In this document: in pieces, positions 25,546-38,857 of the stretch
Layout: each line of letters begins with the position of its first letter
How positions within the stretch are numbered: the stretch's first letter is position 1
Origin: Spinacia oleracea
Taxonomy: Eukaryota; Streptophyta; Magnoliopsida; Caryophyllales; Amaranthaceae
NCBI RefSeq assembly: GCF_020520425.1
Contig: NC_079492.1
Span: 69,927,671-69,991,670, forward strand
Length of the DNA: 64,000 bases
Direction: 5' to 3'
Notes under the pieces: generated by a model
Database searches by the model: none
What the model saw: only the letters and a program-made list of their open reading frames with translations
What the model was told of the DNA's origin: nothing
Made by a program: the position numbers and the translations under genes

Positions 25546-25877
25546 ATGAAGCTCGTGATGCCACTATTGGAATTTATAGTTAATCAAATTCACAAAGGAA
25601 ACAATCCCGAAACCAAGATCCATGTAAAAGTATAGATTAAGCATACATACGTTAGATATTTGTACTCCCACTTGCTCTACGAACACGAATAAGAACTCCA
25701 CCTGTAGTTCCTCTACAATCGCCAACCGACACTTGCAGATCCGCCTTGATTCTGATAGCTTAGATCTTTCTCAAGGTAGTAGGCTTTTTGAAAATATTAA
25801 CTTTGAAGGCACAAAGAGAATTAGAGTTCTTAATGTGAATCATGGGTTGAATGAATTATGTAGTATGGAAAACATGT
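25546..25877 (-). repeat. Copia LTR stub with primer binding site
   Basis: Minus strand GTGGCATCACGAGC at 25552-25565 resembles the inner copia primer site, and the adjoining ~310 bp resembles part of a copia LTR (shared words around 'gatccgcc' and 'gttcctc'-rich text). It is cut on the right by the long LTR at 25878 and on the left by the gypsy pol. Confidence 0.5.
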
Positions 25878-26263
25878 TGTGATACCTCGAATTTTTCGTA
25901 AATTATAAACATATTTTATTGTATTTATAAAGATTTTTATGAATATAATTGCATTTAATGTGATTTAAATGTATTTTACTTTTAAATAATTTAATTATTA
26001 ATTATTTACGAAAATCGGATTTTTATTAAATAAATTAAACAAATTTATTTATTCGGGAATTTTTGGGTCGTATTTTGAAAACTATTTTAATTCTAATCCA
26101 AGCCCAATCCAATTCTGTTGGCCATCCCAACAAGGCTTGCAATAAACTAATCTCAATCAAACTCGTTAGCAAACCCAACTCAAAACCCTAAAACCTAGCC
26201 CATGAGGGAAGGAAAAGCTATAAATACAACTCTCCCTCTCATTAATCCCCACATTAAATTCAG

Positions 26264-26337
<74 letters not shown>

Positions 26338-28835
26338 CCTTTCAGCCGTTTCTCTCTCCTCTCTCCCCTTGCCTTCGGCCGCAAGCAAGCACTGAGTGCC
26401 TTTCTCGCTGCCCAGCCCGCGCACACCCGCGCAGCCCCACACACATCGTGTTGCTGCCTAGCCTCACACCTCGCCCTCGCATCACTCGCGCAACCCGCAC
26501 ACATCGTGTGCTACTGCCTGCCTCTCGCCCTCGCCTCTCGCATCCACTCGATTGCCGCTCTCGCACACACACCTGCACGTTATCGTGTGCTGTTGTTGTG
26601 TTGTGCCCAGCGCCCAGTGCTCGCCCCTTCTCGCCCAAGCGTTGCCCGCGTGCCTTGCGCGCCGTGCTGCGACGAGGCATTGTGCTCGTGCGCCCCTGCC
26701 AAATGCCCTGCTGCTTTGTGCTCGCTGCCTACACGCAACACAATTCGTGTTGTGTGGGTTTTTGTTGTTGATCGATTTCCATACTCTATATACTTTTAAC
26801 TCTTTTCTAAATTCCTTTTTTAAATTATTAAATTATTATTATTGTTGTAGATTATTAAAATTGATGGGAACGGTTGTGAACACCGTATTTTAATGTTTTC
26901 GTATTTGAATTGATGAGATTGATTTTAAATAAATGAACTATTATTTTCAGATTTAATAATTAATTAAACTTTCAATTTTTATGGTCAAAACATGGTTTTA
27001 ATGATAACCTATTGATAGGGTTTTAATTCCAACTATTTGAACGATTAGTTCACATAATTTAATGACGATTTAAATTATGGGAATCCACCTTAATTTTCAG
27101 ATTTGATATAAGGCCATAAAATGTTGATTTTTAATGATTTAAAGGCCAAAAGTCAATATTTTTGTACTAGGACTTTAATTGATCAATTGATACTATTAAA
27201 TTGTTAAAGAACGATTATTTTCTAATTAAAACAAAGGTTTTAGAATCTTAAATAGTTTCTGGAAATTTAGTAAACAAGAATAATAATTAAGTTTCTCCAT
27301 TGTGTTTATAGGAGGTGATTTCTAGCTTTGAGTCGTAATTCGCACAGTTGCCCCCGTACTTAGGTATTCTAGGTACGTACATGACTAGGGTGACCATATA
27401 ACCATGAGGACTTTATGATGTGTATTGATTGTGAATCATGTGAACTTAAAGTGTTGAGAATTCATGTTTGATGTGTGAACAAGCATGTTGTGAATTATTA
27501 TTGAATCCATGAATTCTATGTGAACAATCATGTTATGGACTTTTATAATCGTTGAATTATGTCAAGCATGTTGTTCAAGTTATTATGCATGTATGAGTGC
27601 TTCGCATGCAAGTTATTATGATTATGCTATTGTACAAGATGTCTAGCATACTTTGAGCCTAGTGGATTTGCCTCAGTGCATCGTTTATTCTATCGCCGAG
27701 TAGAATACATTTAAGAAGTTTATCTGAATTGAACTAAGGACTATTCGTGCTAAGGGCACACCCCGCTTGTTAACAGGCAATGTCAGATTATCTCAAACAG
27801 TGCTTTGAGAAGGAACAATGGGAGTAATTTCACTTGAGTCTTATGTTTGATCACAAGTCCTAAAGGATTAAAATAAAGTGTCTTTGTTTAATTGCTTGCA
27901 TGTTGTGCTTTGTGTTGAGTCTTGAGTCGCCTTGAACATAATACCAATTAACGTAAAATGTAACCCGAATGAGCTTCAAAACTCTTGGGACGTATACACC
28001 TTGAGTATGAACAACGGGGGGAGTCGCGTCGGAGAAACTCGTACTCCTTGAATGATACAAGACGTTGTTTCATTCTTTGGGTTATCGCTTGTATGCGCAG
28101 GAATTCCGTCGGTATGGTCCTACTGTCGGTGGAAAGCCAGACCTTAATTATTTGGTGCTTGGTGGGCTCCCAACACCCTTAGTTTCCCTCAGTTGTTTTT
28201 GTTATTATATTTTACCCGTTCGAAGCTAATTCCTATTAATCTGTGAGTTAAGAGTCGTGTCAAATATCGAGTCTGTCTCCATGATTAATTGTTTAAGTAA
28301 ATGGATTTTGCATGTGGATTATTATATTCTTGAGTGAAGCATGTTAGACTAGGATTTCATTCTAGCTTGTTCGTACTCAGCTTTTCCTAACTTCGTGCTT
28401 CATGTCTTCCGATCATGGCCTTCGCCTTAATGACCCTATAATGATCCATCATTGCACTTGCATTGTTGGGGAGTAGTTTTCAATAAGCAGGTTCGTAGAG
28501 ATAACTTGCGGGAGAAGTTATCATGGGAATAATGTTGACAAACTGTTTCATCTTCCGTATTTATAAACTCTATTTTGATTTTCTAGTCATGACTACTACT
28601 ATAATTATTTAAACTATAGTTAATGAGTTTTAAACTATTTGATGCTTTGGTTTTAAACTCTAGTTTGTTAAGTAACCATTAACTATTTATTATGTTTTGA
28701 AAGTTAGTTATTTCCGCTGCGTAATTCTGGTAAATAGCCTTAGCCGTTATCACGATGGCGGTAATATCTTGGTAATTCTTTTATATTAGTCAGAAAAAGG
28801 GAATTATAAATATAAGGAATTATCTGGGTGTTACA
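25878..28835 (+). repeat. Long chromovirus-type LTR, copy A
   Basis: 2958 bp, TGTGATACC...GTGTTACA. Homologous along its length to 47417-50999. A TATA box (TATAAATA, 26219-26226) is followed by a (CT)n tract (26266-26332) and a GC-rich segment (26370-26760). ORFs in that segment run on both strands and are repeat-driven, so I do not call them genes. It is followed by a decayed primer site (28839 onward, TGGTATTTGCTGGCTC versus TGGTATCAGAGCC), which makes it a 5' LTR rather than a solo LTR. Confidence 0.8.
26266..26332. repeat. (CT)n microsatellite inside LTR copy A
   Basis: About 67 bp of CT repeats just downstream of the LTR TATA box; the matching tract in copy B is at 47807-47871. Confidence 0.95.
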
Positions 28836-29180
28836 AAGTGGTATTTGCTGGCTCTAGTTTGAGAGCTGCTTTGCATTAATTAATATTGCAAAGTGGTAAA
28901 TCCTTAAACTGCGATTTTAAAAAACTAGTTGATAGTAATTCATACCATTTGAGTAGGATTTGCGGAACTTTAGGATTTTCGAAAATTGTTTTCCTAAAGT
29001 CAAAATGTTATTTTTGAGTACTCAATATTTTGAAAAGCCAAATACCAATTATTTTAAGTTATTTGAAAAACTTATTGCTTTCATTTTAATATTTCTCGAA
29101 TTTATTAAATTCTAACAAATTCGAATTAAATTTTTGAAAATTTCCGAATTTCTTTTCTTTTTCGGATTTTTCCGGATTTT

Positions 29181-29182
<2 letters not shown>
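28836..29182 (+). other. Leader remnant of the chromovirus-type element
   Basis: AT-rich non-coding sequence starting with the decayed primer site and ending abruptly in an AT microsatellite. No gag follows. Confidence 0.5.

Positions 29183-29264
<82 letters not shown>
29183..29264. repeat. (AT)n microsatellite
   Basis: About 82 bp of AT dinucleotides at the point where the element leader stops. Confidence 0.95.
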
Positions 29265-29266
<2 letters not shown>

Positions 29267-30399
29267 AGAAGAACCTTATATATATATACCCTCCAATGAG
29301 AAGAACCTTATATTGAAAAAAATGAGAAGGGATAACAACCGTTCAGATGTTTTAATCCGACGGATGACATTATCTCGTGTAAAACAACAAACAAGATGAA
29401 AAACAAAACTGAACCCATCCAATAAAAAAGAAAAGCAGGACCATTTTCTCTCTCATTGTTCTTTCCTGAGGTTCTTCCCTGAGGTTCTTCTTCACTTCCA
29501 TGGCAGCAATGATTTTATCTCTCCTCTTCCTATATTGCTTAATTTAAATACAAAACATTACATCGACTTCAATCAAACAAAAAGACCCAATTAGATTTAA
29601 TCGAAAATGTCCCCATTTCCTTTCTCTTTCCTCAATCTCTTCCATGTCTATTTAAATTGAAGCAATATGGTGGAGCTCGAAAATGGTTTTTGGTGGGATT
29701 GTATATATTGAATGTGAGGCCGTCGCCGGTGGTGGTGGCGGCTTTTGGCTCTCGTGGGCAAAACTGAGGTTGATTCGCAGCTTTGGTGAAGGAGAACGAA
29801 AATGGTGACGGCGGCGAAGGAGTGGATATGGTGGAGGAAGATGGTGAGAGTGTGAAGGTAGCATCAATGGCAGAAACAAGCTGAAGATTGTGAAGAAGAT
29901 GCCCATTTGTATTTCTATTCATATCAATTGGGGTTTTTATGGGGTTCCTTTGAAACATTATATTCAAGCAGGCAAAACCAGTAGATTATTATTGTTGTTT
30001 TTGTAATCAATTAGTCATTTAGTTAGTAAGTGCGCATAAATGGAGTATAAGTCAAACTAGATTTGAAGGTTAATCAAATGTTCATGACCATGGCTGAACT
30101 ACACTCAAAACAAAATTAATTTTGTCATATTTAAATGAGCAAAAAAAAAAATTAAAGGGTAAAATAAGTTTTAATGAGCAAAAAAATTATACAGAGGAAT
30201 ATTTAAGGTTAGAAAAATTTTGCTCATTTTGGGCAAATGAGGGGGGAAAAGTACAAAAAATGAGAAGAAAATAAAAAGAAACTTAAATGAGCAAAAAAAA
30301 AAAAAGCCTAATTTGTGTAAACTACAAACAATGGGTAACCGTATTTGCTCATTTAATTTGTGTTAATTATAAAATTGAGAATTTTTTTTGAATGTTGAG
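29265..30399. other. Unassigned sequence with a weak minus-strand ORF
   Basis: Starts with two copies of GAGAAGAACCTTATAT. A minus-strand ORF at 29652-29906 (84 codons) opens with a hydrophobic, signal-peptide-like run (residues 3-17) and is then P/H/S-rich; an overlapping frame, 29632-29967, is also open. I recognise neither and low-complexity composition explains both. From 30100 on, scattered TGAGCAAAA words lead into the hairpin array. Confidence 0.35.
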
Positions 30400-30419
30400 T
30401 AATGTGAGATTTTAAAATA

Positions 30420-31912
30420 TTTGCTCATATAGACACAATGAGCAAAGTTTTGAATATTAAAAAACCCGAACATTAAAATATAAAATGGGAACTATAATAT
30501 TGCTAATTGTATCTGAATCAACAATATTATAGTTTTGATTTTAAAATTTTGCTCAATGTGTCTAAATGAGCAAATATTATAGTTTCGATTTTAAAATTTT
30601 GCTCATTGTGTCTAAATAAGTAAATATTAAAGTTCGGATTTTAAAATTTTGGTCATTGTGTCTAAATGAGCAAATATTATAGTTTCGATTTTAAATTTTT
30701 GCTCACTGTGTCTAAATGTGTAAAAATTAAAGTTCGGACTTTAAAGTTTTGCTCAATGTGTCTAAATGAGCAAATATTATAGTTCGATTTTAAATTTTTG
30801 CTCATTGTGTCTAAATGAGCAAATATTATAGTTACGATTTTAAATTTTTGCTCATTGTGTCTAAATGAGCAAATATTATAGTTACGATTTTAAATGTTTG
30901 TTCATTACGTCTAAATGACTAAATATTAAAGTTCTGACTTTAAAGTTTTGCTCATTGTGTCTAAATGAGCAAATATTATAGTTTCAATTTTAAATTTTTT
31001 GCTCATTGTGTCAAAATGAGCAAATATTAAAGTTCGGATTTTAAAATTTTGCTCATTGTATCTAAATGAGCAAATATTAAAGTTCGGATTTTAAACATTT
31101 GCTCATTGTTTTTAAATGAGCAAATATTATAGTTTCGATTTTAAACTTTTGCTCATTGTGTCTAAATGAGCAAATATTATAGTTTCGATTTTAAATTTTT
31201 GCTATTGTGTCTAAATGATTAAATATTAATGTTCAGATTTTAAAGTTTTGCTCATTATAACTAAATGAGCAAATATTAAAATCCGAACTTTAAACTTTTG
31301 ATTGAGTTTAAATGAGCAAATATTATAGTTTCATTTTTAAATTTTTGCTCATTGTGTCTAAATGAGCAAATATTAAAATTCGAACTTTAAACTTTTGCTC
31401 ATGGTGTCTAAATGAGAAAATATTATAGTTTCAATTTTAAAATTTTGCTCATTGTGTCAAAATGAGAAAATATTAAAGTTCTGATTTTAAAATTTTGCTC
31501 ATTGTGTATAAATGAGCAAATATTAAAGTTCGGATTTCAAACATTTGCTCATTGTTTTTAAATGAACAAATATTAAAGATCTATTTTAAACTTTTGCTCA
31601 TTTTGTCTAAATGAGCAAATATTCTAGTTTCGATTTTAAATTTTTGCTCATTGTGTCTAAATGAGTAAATATTAATGTTTGGATTATAAAGTTTCGCTCA
31701 TTGTGTCTAAATGAGCAAATATTAAAATTCGAACTTTAAACTTTTGCTCATTGTGTCTAAATGAGAAAATATTATAGTTTCAATTTTAAAATTTTGCTCA
31801 TTGTGTCTAAATGAGTAAATATTAAAATTCGAACTTTAAACTTTTGCTCATCGTGTCTAAATTAATGAGCAAATATCATAGTTTCAATTTTAAATTTTTG
31901 TTCATTGTGTCT
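30420..31912. repeat. 50-bp minisatellite with a hairpin in each unit
   Basis: About 27 ordered copies (30549-31912), plus diverged ones before, of a 50-bp unit. Each has TTTGCTCATT, a short spacer, then AATGAGCAAA, an inverted repeat able to fold, followed by ATATTATAGTTTCGATTTTAAA or ATATTAAAGTTCGGATTTT variants. The array stops inside a unit at the border of the Tat/Ogre LTR piece. Confidence 0.92.
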
Positions 31913-34300
31913 AGGCGAAAATGCCTAGGGCCTTTTTATTTCCGGAATCTTTTTGGATTCGTATTCTAAAAATCTATCTTTCCACAAACTCTTTCCCTAT
32001 AAATACAGCCTCAAAACCGACGTAACACACAGACAATTCCATAACCTGAGTATTGACTCTAGCCTTAAGCCTAGCCTCACGCTGCGAAATTGATCCAGCG
32101 TTCTGTCGCAATCGACCCAAAAGTCGAACAGAACACGTCATGTCCCTTGTAGCTGATGAATTAAGCCTAAATACTGGAACATTGCTTGGAAACCCGAGAT
32201 TCGTTAAATAAAAGGAGAAATAGCTTGCAATCCAAATCGAAAGAAAAATTTAAGTCAAAGGAAGAATCCAAGTCATCAAGATGCCAAAATGAGCACACAT
32301 CGAAAAATAATAAAGGGCACGTACCCTTGCCAGAAGGAGCACTCACACTCCTAGGCACTTAGCCATTACTCAAAAGATCGTTTTGCCTCAATTGAATGGG
32401 GGCTAGCGCGAGCGTCCATGACCTCTAAAGTACTCGACTTGACCCTCCCTAAAGCAAAGTAACTCACTTAAGACCTCCTTTCACCACTAGACACAGTCAT
32501 AATCGCCAACAAGTACTAAAGGCGGTAAGCTTGCAATAAAGAGGATTGTTCTACGGCATCGCCCCATCGTTCCTTCGAACTCAGGGCACCCGTTCATGGT
32601 AATTCAAATGCTTGCGAATCCCCTTTGAAAAAAATCAGACATTGTCAATAGGACTTGGCACTTAATCAAGGCTCACCCTACTCAGACATATGACACGGGC
32701 ATCTAAAATCGAAATCTGAAAGCATCATTAATGAGAAGACATAATAGCAACTGGGGGCTAAAAATTGAAATGAAAGAACTAGGGAAAGAACTAAGTATAC
32801 CTTGACCTTTTGTGCAGACATACACCAAGTAAATCTAAGTCAATTTGAAAGCGGTTTATATTCCCGCAATTCTGGAAAAAATGGCCCTAAAAGCCTAAAG
32901 CATGTGCCACACGGGCACAAGTAATATCTTGACGCCTGCACCCTGGCTTCCAGCAAATCCTTAGACAGCATTCCGAAAATTGTAACAGTATTTTGATTCA
33001 CTCATGTAATCCTGTACGAACCCTTCTATAAGTCAACTTACTTAGGACACCTCGGATTGTACACAGTAGGACTCGGATTTCAAATAATTTTCAAAGACTT
33101 CTTCGAACATAATAAAGTGTCGTTGGTTTAAGCTAAGTATGCGTTTATCTCAATGTTGCAAGTGAGTCAAAAAGATTTCTAAATATGATTATGGGTAAAG
33201 AAAGGCACCTAGCTTTTGGTCAAGGCACACTTCAACATGTGACTACCTTGACCATGGCAATGTCGCACAATACGACATTTACAAGAGAAGTAGCAAATCA
33301 CTACTCGAACGTACCTCGCACTAAACGAGTCTGGTTCAAACTATTCATGATCCATGTCACCATGAATGCATAAAAACGTATGCCAAGTATTATAGCACCA
33401 AGCCAATCCCGTAGCTACAATTGGGGGCTTGAGAAAAACACTCTAAAAATGCTCGAAATGACGATTTTATCGCAAATTCTCGACGCTAATGCTATACACA
33501 CGTCATAGGGGCACAATCCTAAGGTTTGATCGTGTAAAACGAACCTTAGAATGGCTACAACCCCTCCCAAATTCTAAGCGCTACTTAGAATATATAAAGT
33601 CACCCCACTAACAAGGGTAACTGAAAATCACGAGTCACCAAAAACTCCGATCCAAGTACTGCACATAACGCTCGCCCTACAAGCGCCCGTTACAAAGTCT
33701 ACGTCGTTCCAAAGTAAAAGCTAAAGAAAAAAAATCAAGGATAAAAACAAGAAAGAAACATCTAGGAATCCTCGCATCGAACGAAGTAATAAGCCGTGCA
33801 CACCCACGCAGAAGGTGCTACACTTGTTCGAACACCTGAACGAGGCGTGATGAAGTACTCCAATGCAAAAAATAATAATGATATCCCAACACCTGGAGGA
33901 ATGTTCTACGACACGCTGTTAGGCCACACAAGCCTACGTCGCACCATAAGTTCAACCAGCCCACGGTACAAGTCTAAAAAAAAAGAGTAAGGCATATTGC
34001 ACTAATGCGGGTACGACCAAGAGCATGTGTAAAAGAGGCAAAGACTACTTATCGCCCAAATTCGAAATGCAAGCCACACGACTTCTATATTAAGGATTAA
34101 AGGTAGCAAAACATTACCTACCACGGAAGGGATAGCTCGCACCTACACGAGCGGAACGCCAAGGCATCTTTCTCGAAGGAACCTACAAAAATCGTACGCC
34201 AAAAGGAAGCAAGTCCATAAACGAGTCTGTTCAGATTCTGGTCAGATTCTGGTCAGATTCTAAATGCTAGTCCATTGTTTGAGCTTCTTTGTTGAGATAA
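31913..34300 (+). mobile_element. Tat/Ogre-type LTR and leader fragment
   Basis: Plus-strand sequence from about 31990 to 32230 matches the minus-strand LTR at 3300-3560: same TATA context (TATAAATA, 31998-32005), shared 'ctgagtattgactc', 'gcgttctgtcgcaatcga' and 'gagattcgttaaataaaa'. The LTR start TGTAGACACC is missing and no gag or pol follows. The rest up to about 34300 is leader-like, with 'aactgggggct' words at 32748 and 33418 but no coding signal. A triple 'cagattctggt' repeat lies at 34230-34262. Confidence 0.6.
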
Positions 34301-34310
34301 TAGCAAGTCC

Positions 34311-34350
34311 TTAAAATCTGACCTTAGTATAATAAGCTGAGAATGTCACT
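34311..34350 (-). pseudogene. Last codons of an O-methyltransferase-like gene, displaced by LTR element
   Basis: Minus strand 34350-34311 reads in frame to a TAA when joined to 41646-41783 across the insertion. Together they give ...EGFRV then TFSAYYTKVRF and stop, the length and position of a plant O-methyltransferase C-terminus. See 41646-41783. Confidence 0.5.
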
Positions 34351-36373
34351 TGATAAGGTGTTTTTCCGTCGTTGAATAAAAATTCACCTCACCAAACAAA
34401 ATTTATAAAACACCTAACTAACCGGCTATATGGACTATAGCGGCAAGTATGGGGATCGTCCCATAGGAATGGATATGTTTGACTATTCAATCTATGCGTT
34501 CACAAGCTAGTTCAAATCAAATTTGAGTTTTTGAATTAATCTAATCAAAGCTAGAAATGCAAACAAATAAAGAAATTCTAGAGGATTCGGGAATCGGGGA
34601 TGGAAATCGAATCAAAGAAATAACAAGGTCAAGACATTCATGAATATGCAACGACATAGCACATAGGGGAATGAAACCAAATGACGTGCTCGCCACCTCT
34701 CGGATGGAGCACGCGAAGCAACCTAGCCTATGGAAGAGCTTTCGCCTAATCCTAAACTAGATAAGCTTGCATATAATAGGATTCACTTGCACAAATTAGG
34801 CTCACAATGTCTTGCCAAACCTAATCATACATTCCAATCTAATCCAATCAAATAGCATTCGCGACTACTACTCAACTAGTCATGGATGTCCTACCACTAA
34901 ATCACATTTAATCACAACATCAATCATGAATTTTCCCTAAATTTCCCCAAATTCAATGCCAAAGCTTCATCCCTAACCTCTAGACTAAACTACTCAATTA
35001 GCATGATTAACATCAACATTAAACTAACATTAATGAAACTAATTGAATTAATGAAGCTAATTGAAACAACAAAATTCAGAAAATTCAAACCACAAAAATA
35101 GGGGAAAAATCAATGAAATTCAAAATATCAAACTAATCCTAGAATTCAAGCATGAAATCAAAGCATAAACGAAATTAGTGAAGCAATTAAAGAATTAAAG
35201 AACAATTCAAAAATAAAAGTAGAATTATACCTTGAATTGAAGAATTAGCATCAAACTTGAAGAACAAAATGAAGAACAAAGCTCAAAAGAAATAGAAAAG
35301 AAATCTGAAAATTAAAGATTGAATTGAATTTAGAATCAAGAATTTGAGGCTAAGAATCCTTAATCTTAATCTCTAATCAAAGCCCTAAACTAATTCTAGA
35401 GAGAGAATTCTAAGCTAAGCCTAAGAAAAATGGAAAGTACGTAATTAAAGCCTAATGAAGCCTCGCTGCGATTTAAGTTCTTATAGCATCAGCGCGTAGC
35501 CGTGTTCGATCGCACAACAAGGTATGTTTGGTCGCACAAGAGCTGTGCGGTCGAATCTGAAATCGTGTGCGGTCGTTTACCAAATTCGGGCCATTCTGTT
35601 TGTAAACTGAAGTCTTGTTCGACCGCACAGGCATGGCCAATCGATCTCACACAAAGGATTCGAGCACACAGAATCCATTCGATCGCACAGACTGCTCATT
35701 TCTGGTTCTGCGCGTGCTGCACTGCTTGGCTTCTGTTCTGCATGTTCTGCTGGGTCTGTGCTGCGTGTTCTTGCTGCACTGCTTTGCTGCCTTGTTGTGG
35801 TTGTATAGAGTTGCTGTCAAGGCTCTCAAAGTGAGCACTAAGCTGTTGCAAAGAGCTTGGAAATGGCTGCAACAAAGCTGAATGCACAGCCACTTGCGTG
35901 CCTTGTTGCTGTGTGTGCACGAGTGTAGCTGCTGGGGCTGCTTTGCCTTGGTTCGTGTGGCTGCACTTACAAGGCTCGTGTGATGTGCACACACACAAGG
36001 CTTCGTCGCTGCACATGCAAAGAATCGTATAGCAAGTTATCAAATCGCAAAGCACGTTATTAAAAATAGAAAATCGTATTAATAATTCGTATCGCATTTT
36101 TACAAATCGTAAAATCATTGTAAACATCGTCAAGCATAATGACACAATATTAACACGTCAATACTCGAAACACCCTTATGCAATGAGAATGCGCAGAAAA
36201 GGCACGTTTAGAGCAAAAACGACTAAAATATGCGCAAAACGAGAAAATATTACGATTAATGCAAAAATGCGATAAACGAACTAAAAACGATAAAACTAAG
36301 CAAAAATAATAATACAATTCTAATAAAATGAACTAAAATCTGAAGCTAAGAGCGACATAAATGTCGCTCATCA
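34351..36373 (-). repeat. 3' LTR of the LARD-like element
   Basis: 2023 bp. Its sense-strand first bases hold an inverted repeat, GAGCGACAT-AA-ATGTCGCTC (36350-36369). Around 35495-35700 there are about seven degenerate copies of TTCGATCGCACA/TTCGACCGCACA. ORFs across it on both strands are mirrored in the other LTR and are not called. Confidence 0.88.
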
Positions 36374-38857
36374 AACTCCCCCAAGCTAACCCTTTGCTTG
36401 TCCTCAAGCAAAGCTAGAATGAGAAATGGGGAGGAGAATGATCTTAATTATTCAAAATCAAAATTACGAAAACAAGAACTACAAGAATGCACACTAACTC
36501 ACTTTCGTAGGAATCACGGTTGCATTTAAGCGCATGCAACAAGCTCTTTGAACCCCACAATCGCTCATGAGGGCGAGTGGGATCTCACAAGGGTTTCCAA
36601 AGAGAAACACCCATAACTCTTCCAAAAATTGAATCAAGGCAAGACCTAAAAATGAAAAACGAACCAAGAAAAGGAAAGAAAAGAAAAAGAAAGAAAAGAA
36701 AAAGAAAGAAAGGAAAAGAAAATGGAAAAAAAAGAAAACGAAAAATGAAACTACAAAACTCAAGATGAGGGCCTTTATTATGGAACGAGCACAAAAGAAT
36801 GCTAATATTACTAAATAAATAAACGAATGCACGCTAACCAATGTCCTAAATTGAGTGAAAGATTCAAGTGTTAAGCAAAGAGAACTAAGGGCAAACACTA
36901 GCCAATTCCCCTTCAACCGAGCATGCCACGTCAAATCTCTAGATCCTATCCACCCTTGAGAATAGCGTCTCGAGACGCCGCGAAGGCGCCGGAAAACAAG
37001 ATTAGGCTACCCGACATCTTAGCATGACAATCCCATTCCATAAACTTGACCAAATCCTCCCTCCACCAACAATGACTCAACTCAAAAGGGTCAAGAGGAC
37101 TTTTTAGGGTGTAACGTAGGCTAGGGGTAAGGTGTGGAACAAATTTAGGATTCGGTGCTCATTCCTAAAGTGAAGCGCAATTAATGAACTCAATTCAAGC
37201 AATTCGAACCACAACAAACTCATACCACTTATTTGGGGTACCCCCAAACTTATTCAACAACTATTCTAAACTACAACTCTTTTTGAACTTTTCTTGATTT
37301 GATTTTCTCTTTTTTTTGTGTTTCAATTGAAACTTTTCTCATTGCCTTGTTTTTCTCTATTTTTGGCTTTTTCTTATTCACTATATACAACATATTTCCC
37401 AAACTTTGCCATTCATACCAATCACAATCATTCCTCAACTTGCATAATCATTCATAACCAACAAACATCATAACTCAAAGCTTCACTATAACTTCTAAGG
37501 GTGAAAATAAAACAAATTAAAGGCTATTAGGCTTGTAATGTGCTCATAAGAAATGAAGGGGAAAGGCTCAAATGGCTAGCAAGGGGGCAAGTGTAAACAA
37601 AAATATATGATAAAATAGAAAATAAAGTCCTAAACTAAAAAGAAAAATAGTCACCGAAAGAAATGCCTCTATCGTCCCCTAAAGTAGTTCGGTCGCGGTC
37701 TCGGGAAGGAAATAGTCAAATTCGGGAGATAAGAAAGTCAATACCAAGGATCCATGCCACTCAATATATGTATATGTGTTTGGGCTAATTTGAACATGAA
37801 CCTCACATGGGAGCAAATACCACTCTCTCCGGTTTCAAGTCACTAGAGAGATCGACACCATCTTACCACAAGCCAAGGGTTCAAGACGCATGCTACCCAA
37901 AGTTCAACCAACTTTCTTAACACCTAAATCCTAGATTCGACCCAAGACATTGAAAACCGTGCAAACATCTACCAATTAGGAATAAAAGCATTCTAGTCTA
38001 CAAGTTCCAATATTATTTGCCCAAATCAAGAATAATGCCTAAAAATCTAGAAAAGCTTTCTTTGACAAAGATCGAAAAGAAAAAAGAAAGAAAAGAAATG
38101 AAAAAAGAAAATAAGGAAAAGAAAATGAAAGAAAATGAAAATAAAGAAAATCAATGAAACTAAACAAGAAATATGCACAAAATCCAAAATATTCACAAAA
38201 TCAAGCAATCCATCACACGGAGATCAAAGTAGCAAACAATAGAATCTCCCCCCAAGCTCGAATTAGGCAATGTCCTCAAGGCCTAAAACGAAACTAGGAG
38301 GGGCACAGCTACCCATCCAACCAATGCCCCATAGGCAAGATGCCCGTCCCAAAGAATGCATGTGAGATAGAAGGATATTACCGGATATGTCGTGGGAGCA
38401 AGTCCCACAAAGAACCGTAGTAACGAACGAACTCACCAATAAGAATAGCCGGACATGGCAAAGATGGATGCAAAGATTTCCACATCAAGAAAGCTTGAGC
38501 CACAAAAAACTTCAAAAATCAAGAAAATTAGTATACATGGGTCAAGTGGCCAACACCCACGGGTTGCCTCCCGAGAAGCGCTCTTTTTACGTCATTAGCT
38601 TGACGCTTTTTACCTCTAGTAAATACCCCGACAATGATCGCAATAGTTTGTCATATGCAATGGCAAACATATCCAATAGTAACAAGTAGGCAAGAGTCAA
38701 ATGAGATGCAAGCACAAAGTAGAATGCAACTCTATGCCTACAAGGTGCGGGGAGCCAAAAAGAAGAAAAATCAAAAAGAAAAACAAAAGAAATACTCCCC
38801 TCTTCATGCTCCTTTGAGTAAGGAGAATCATTAGGATCAATGGAGGAAAAGGAATCC
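36374..38857 (-). other. Non-coding internal region of the LARD-like element
   Basis: Begins with the polypurine tract (36374-36390), continues with purine-rich low-complexity tracts (36655-36745, 38070-38150) and shows no protein homology. Only short, composition-driven ORFs are present. Confidence 0.6.

Noticed and set aside
26166..26893. Large opposing ORFs, e.g. 189 codons at 26202-26771; same at 47705-48400
   Set aside because: Driven by (CT)n and the CG-rich LTR segment, duplicated in both LTR copies, with no protein family recognised.
30420..31912. CRISPR-like array
   Set aside because: Units are contiguous without unique spacers and the genome is a plant; it is a minisatellite.
35502..36145. 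Paired plus and minus ORFs (about 110-149 codons), also at 40774-41321
   Set aside because: They mirror each other in the two LTRs of the non-autonomous element, in repeated CGATCGCACA text.
36494..36934. 146-codon minus-strand ORF with hydrophobic F/L/S runs
   Set aside because: Encoded by an AAAGAAAAGA low-complexity tract; the apparent membrane segments are composition artefacts.
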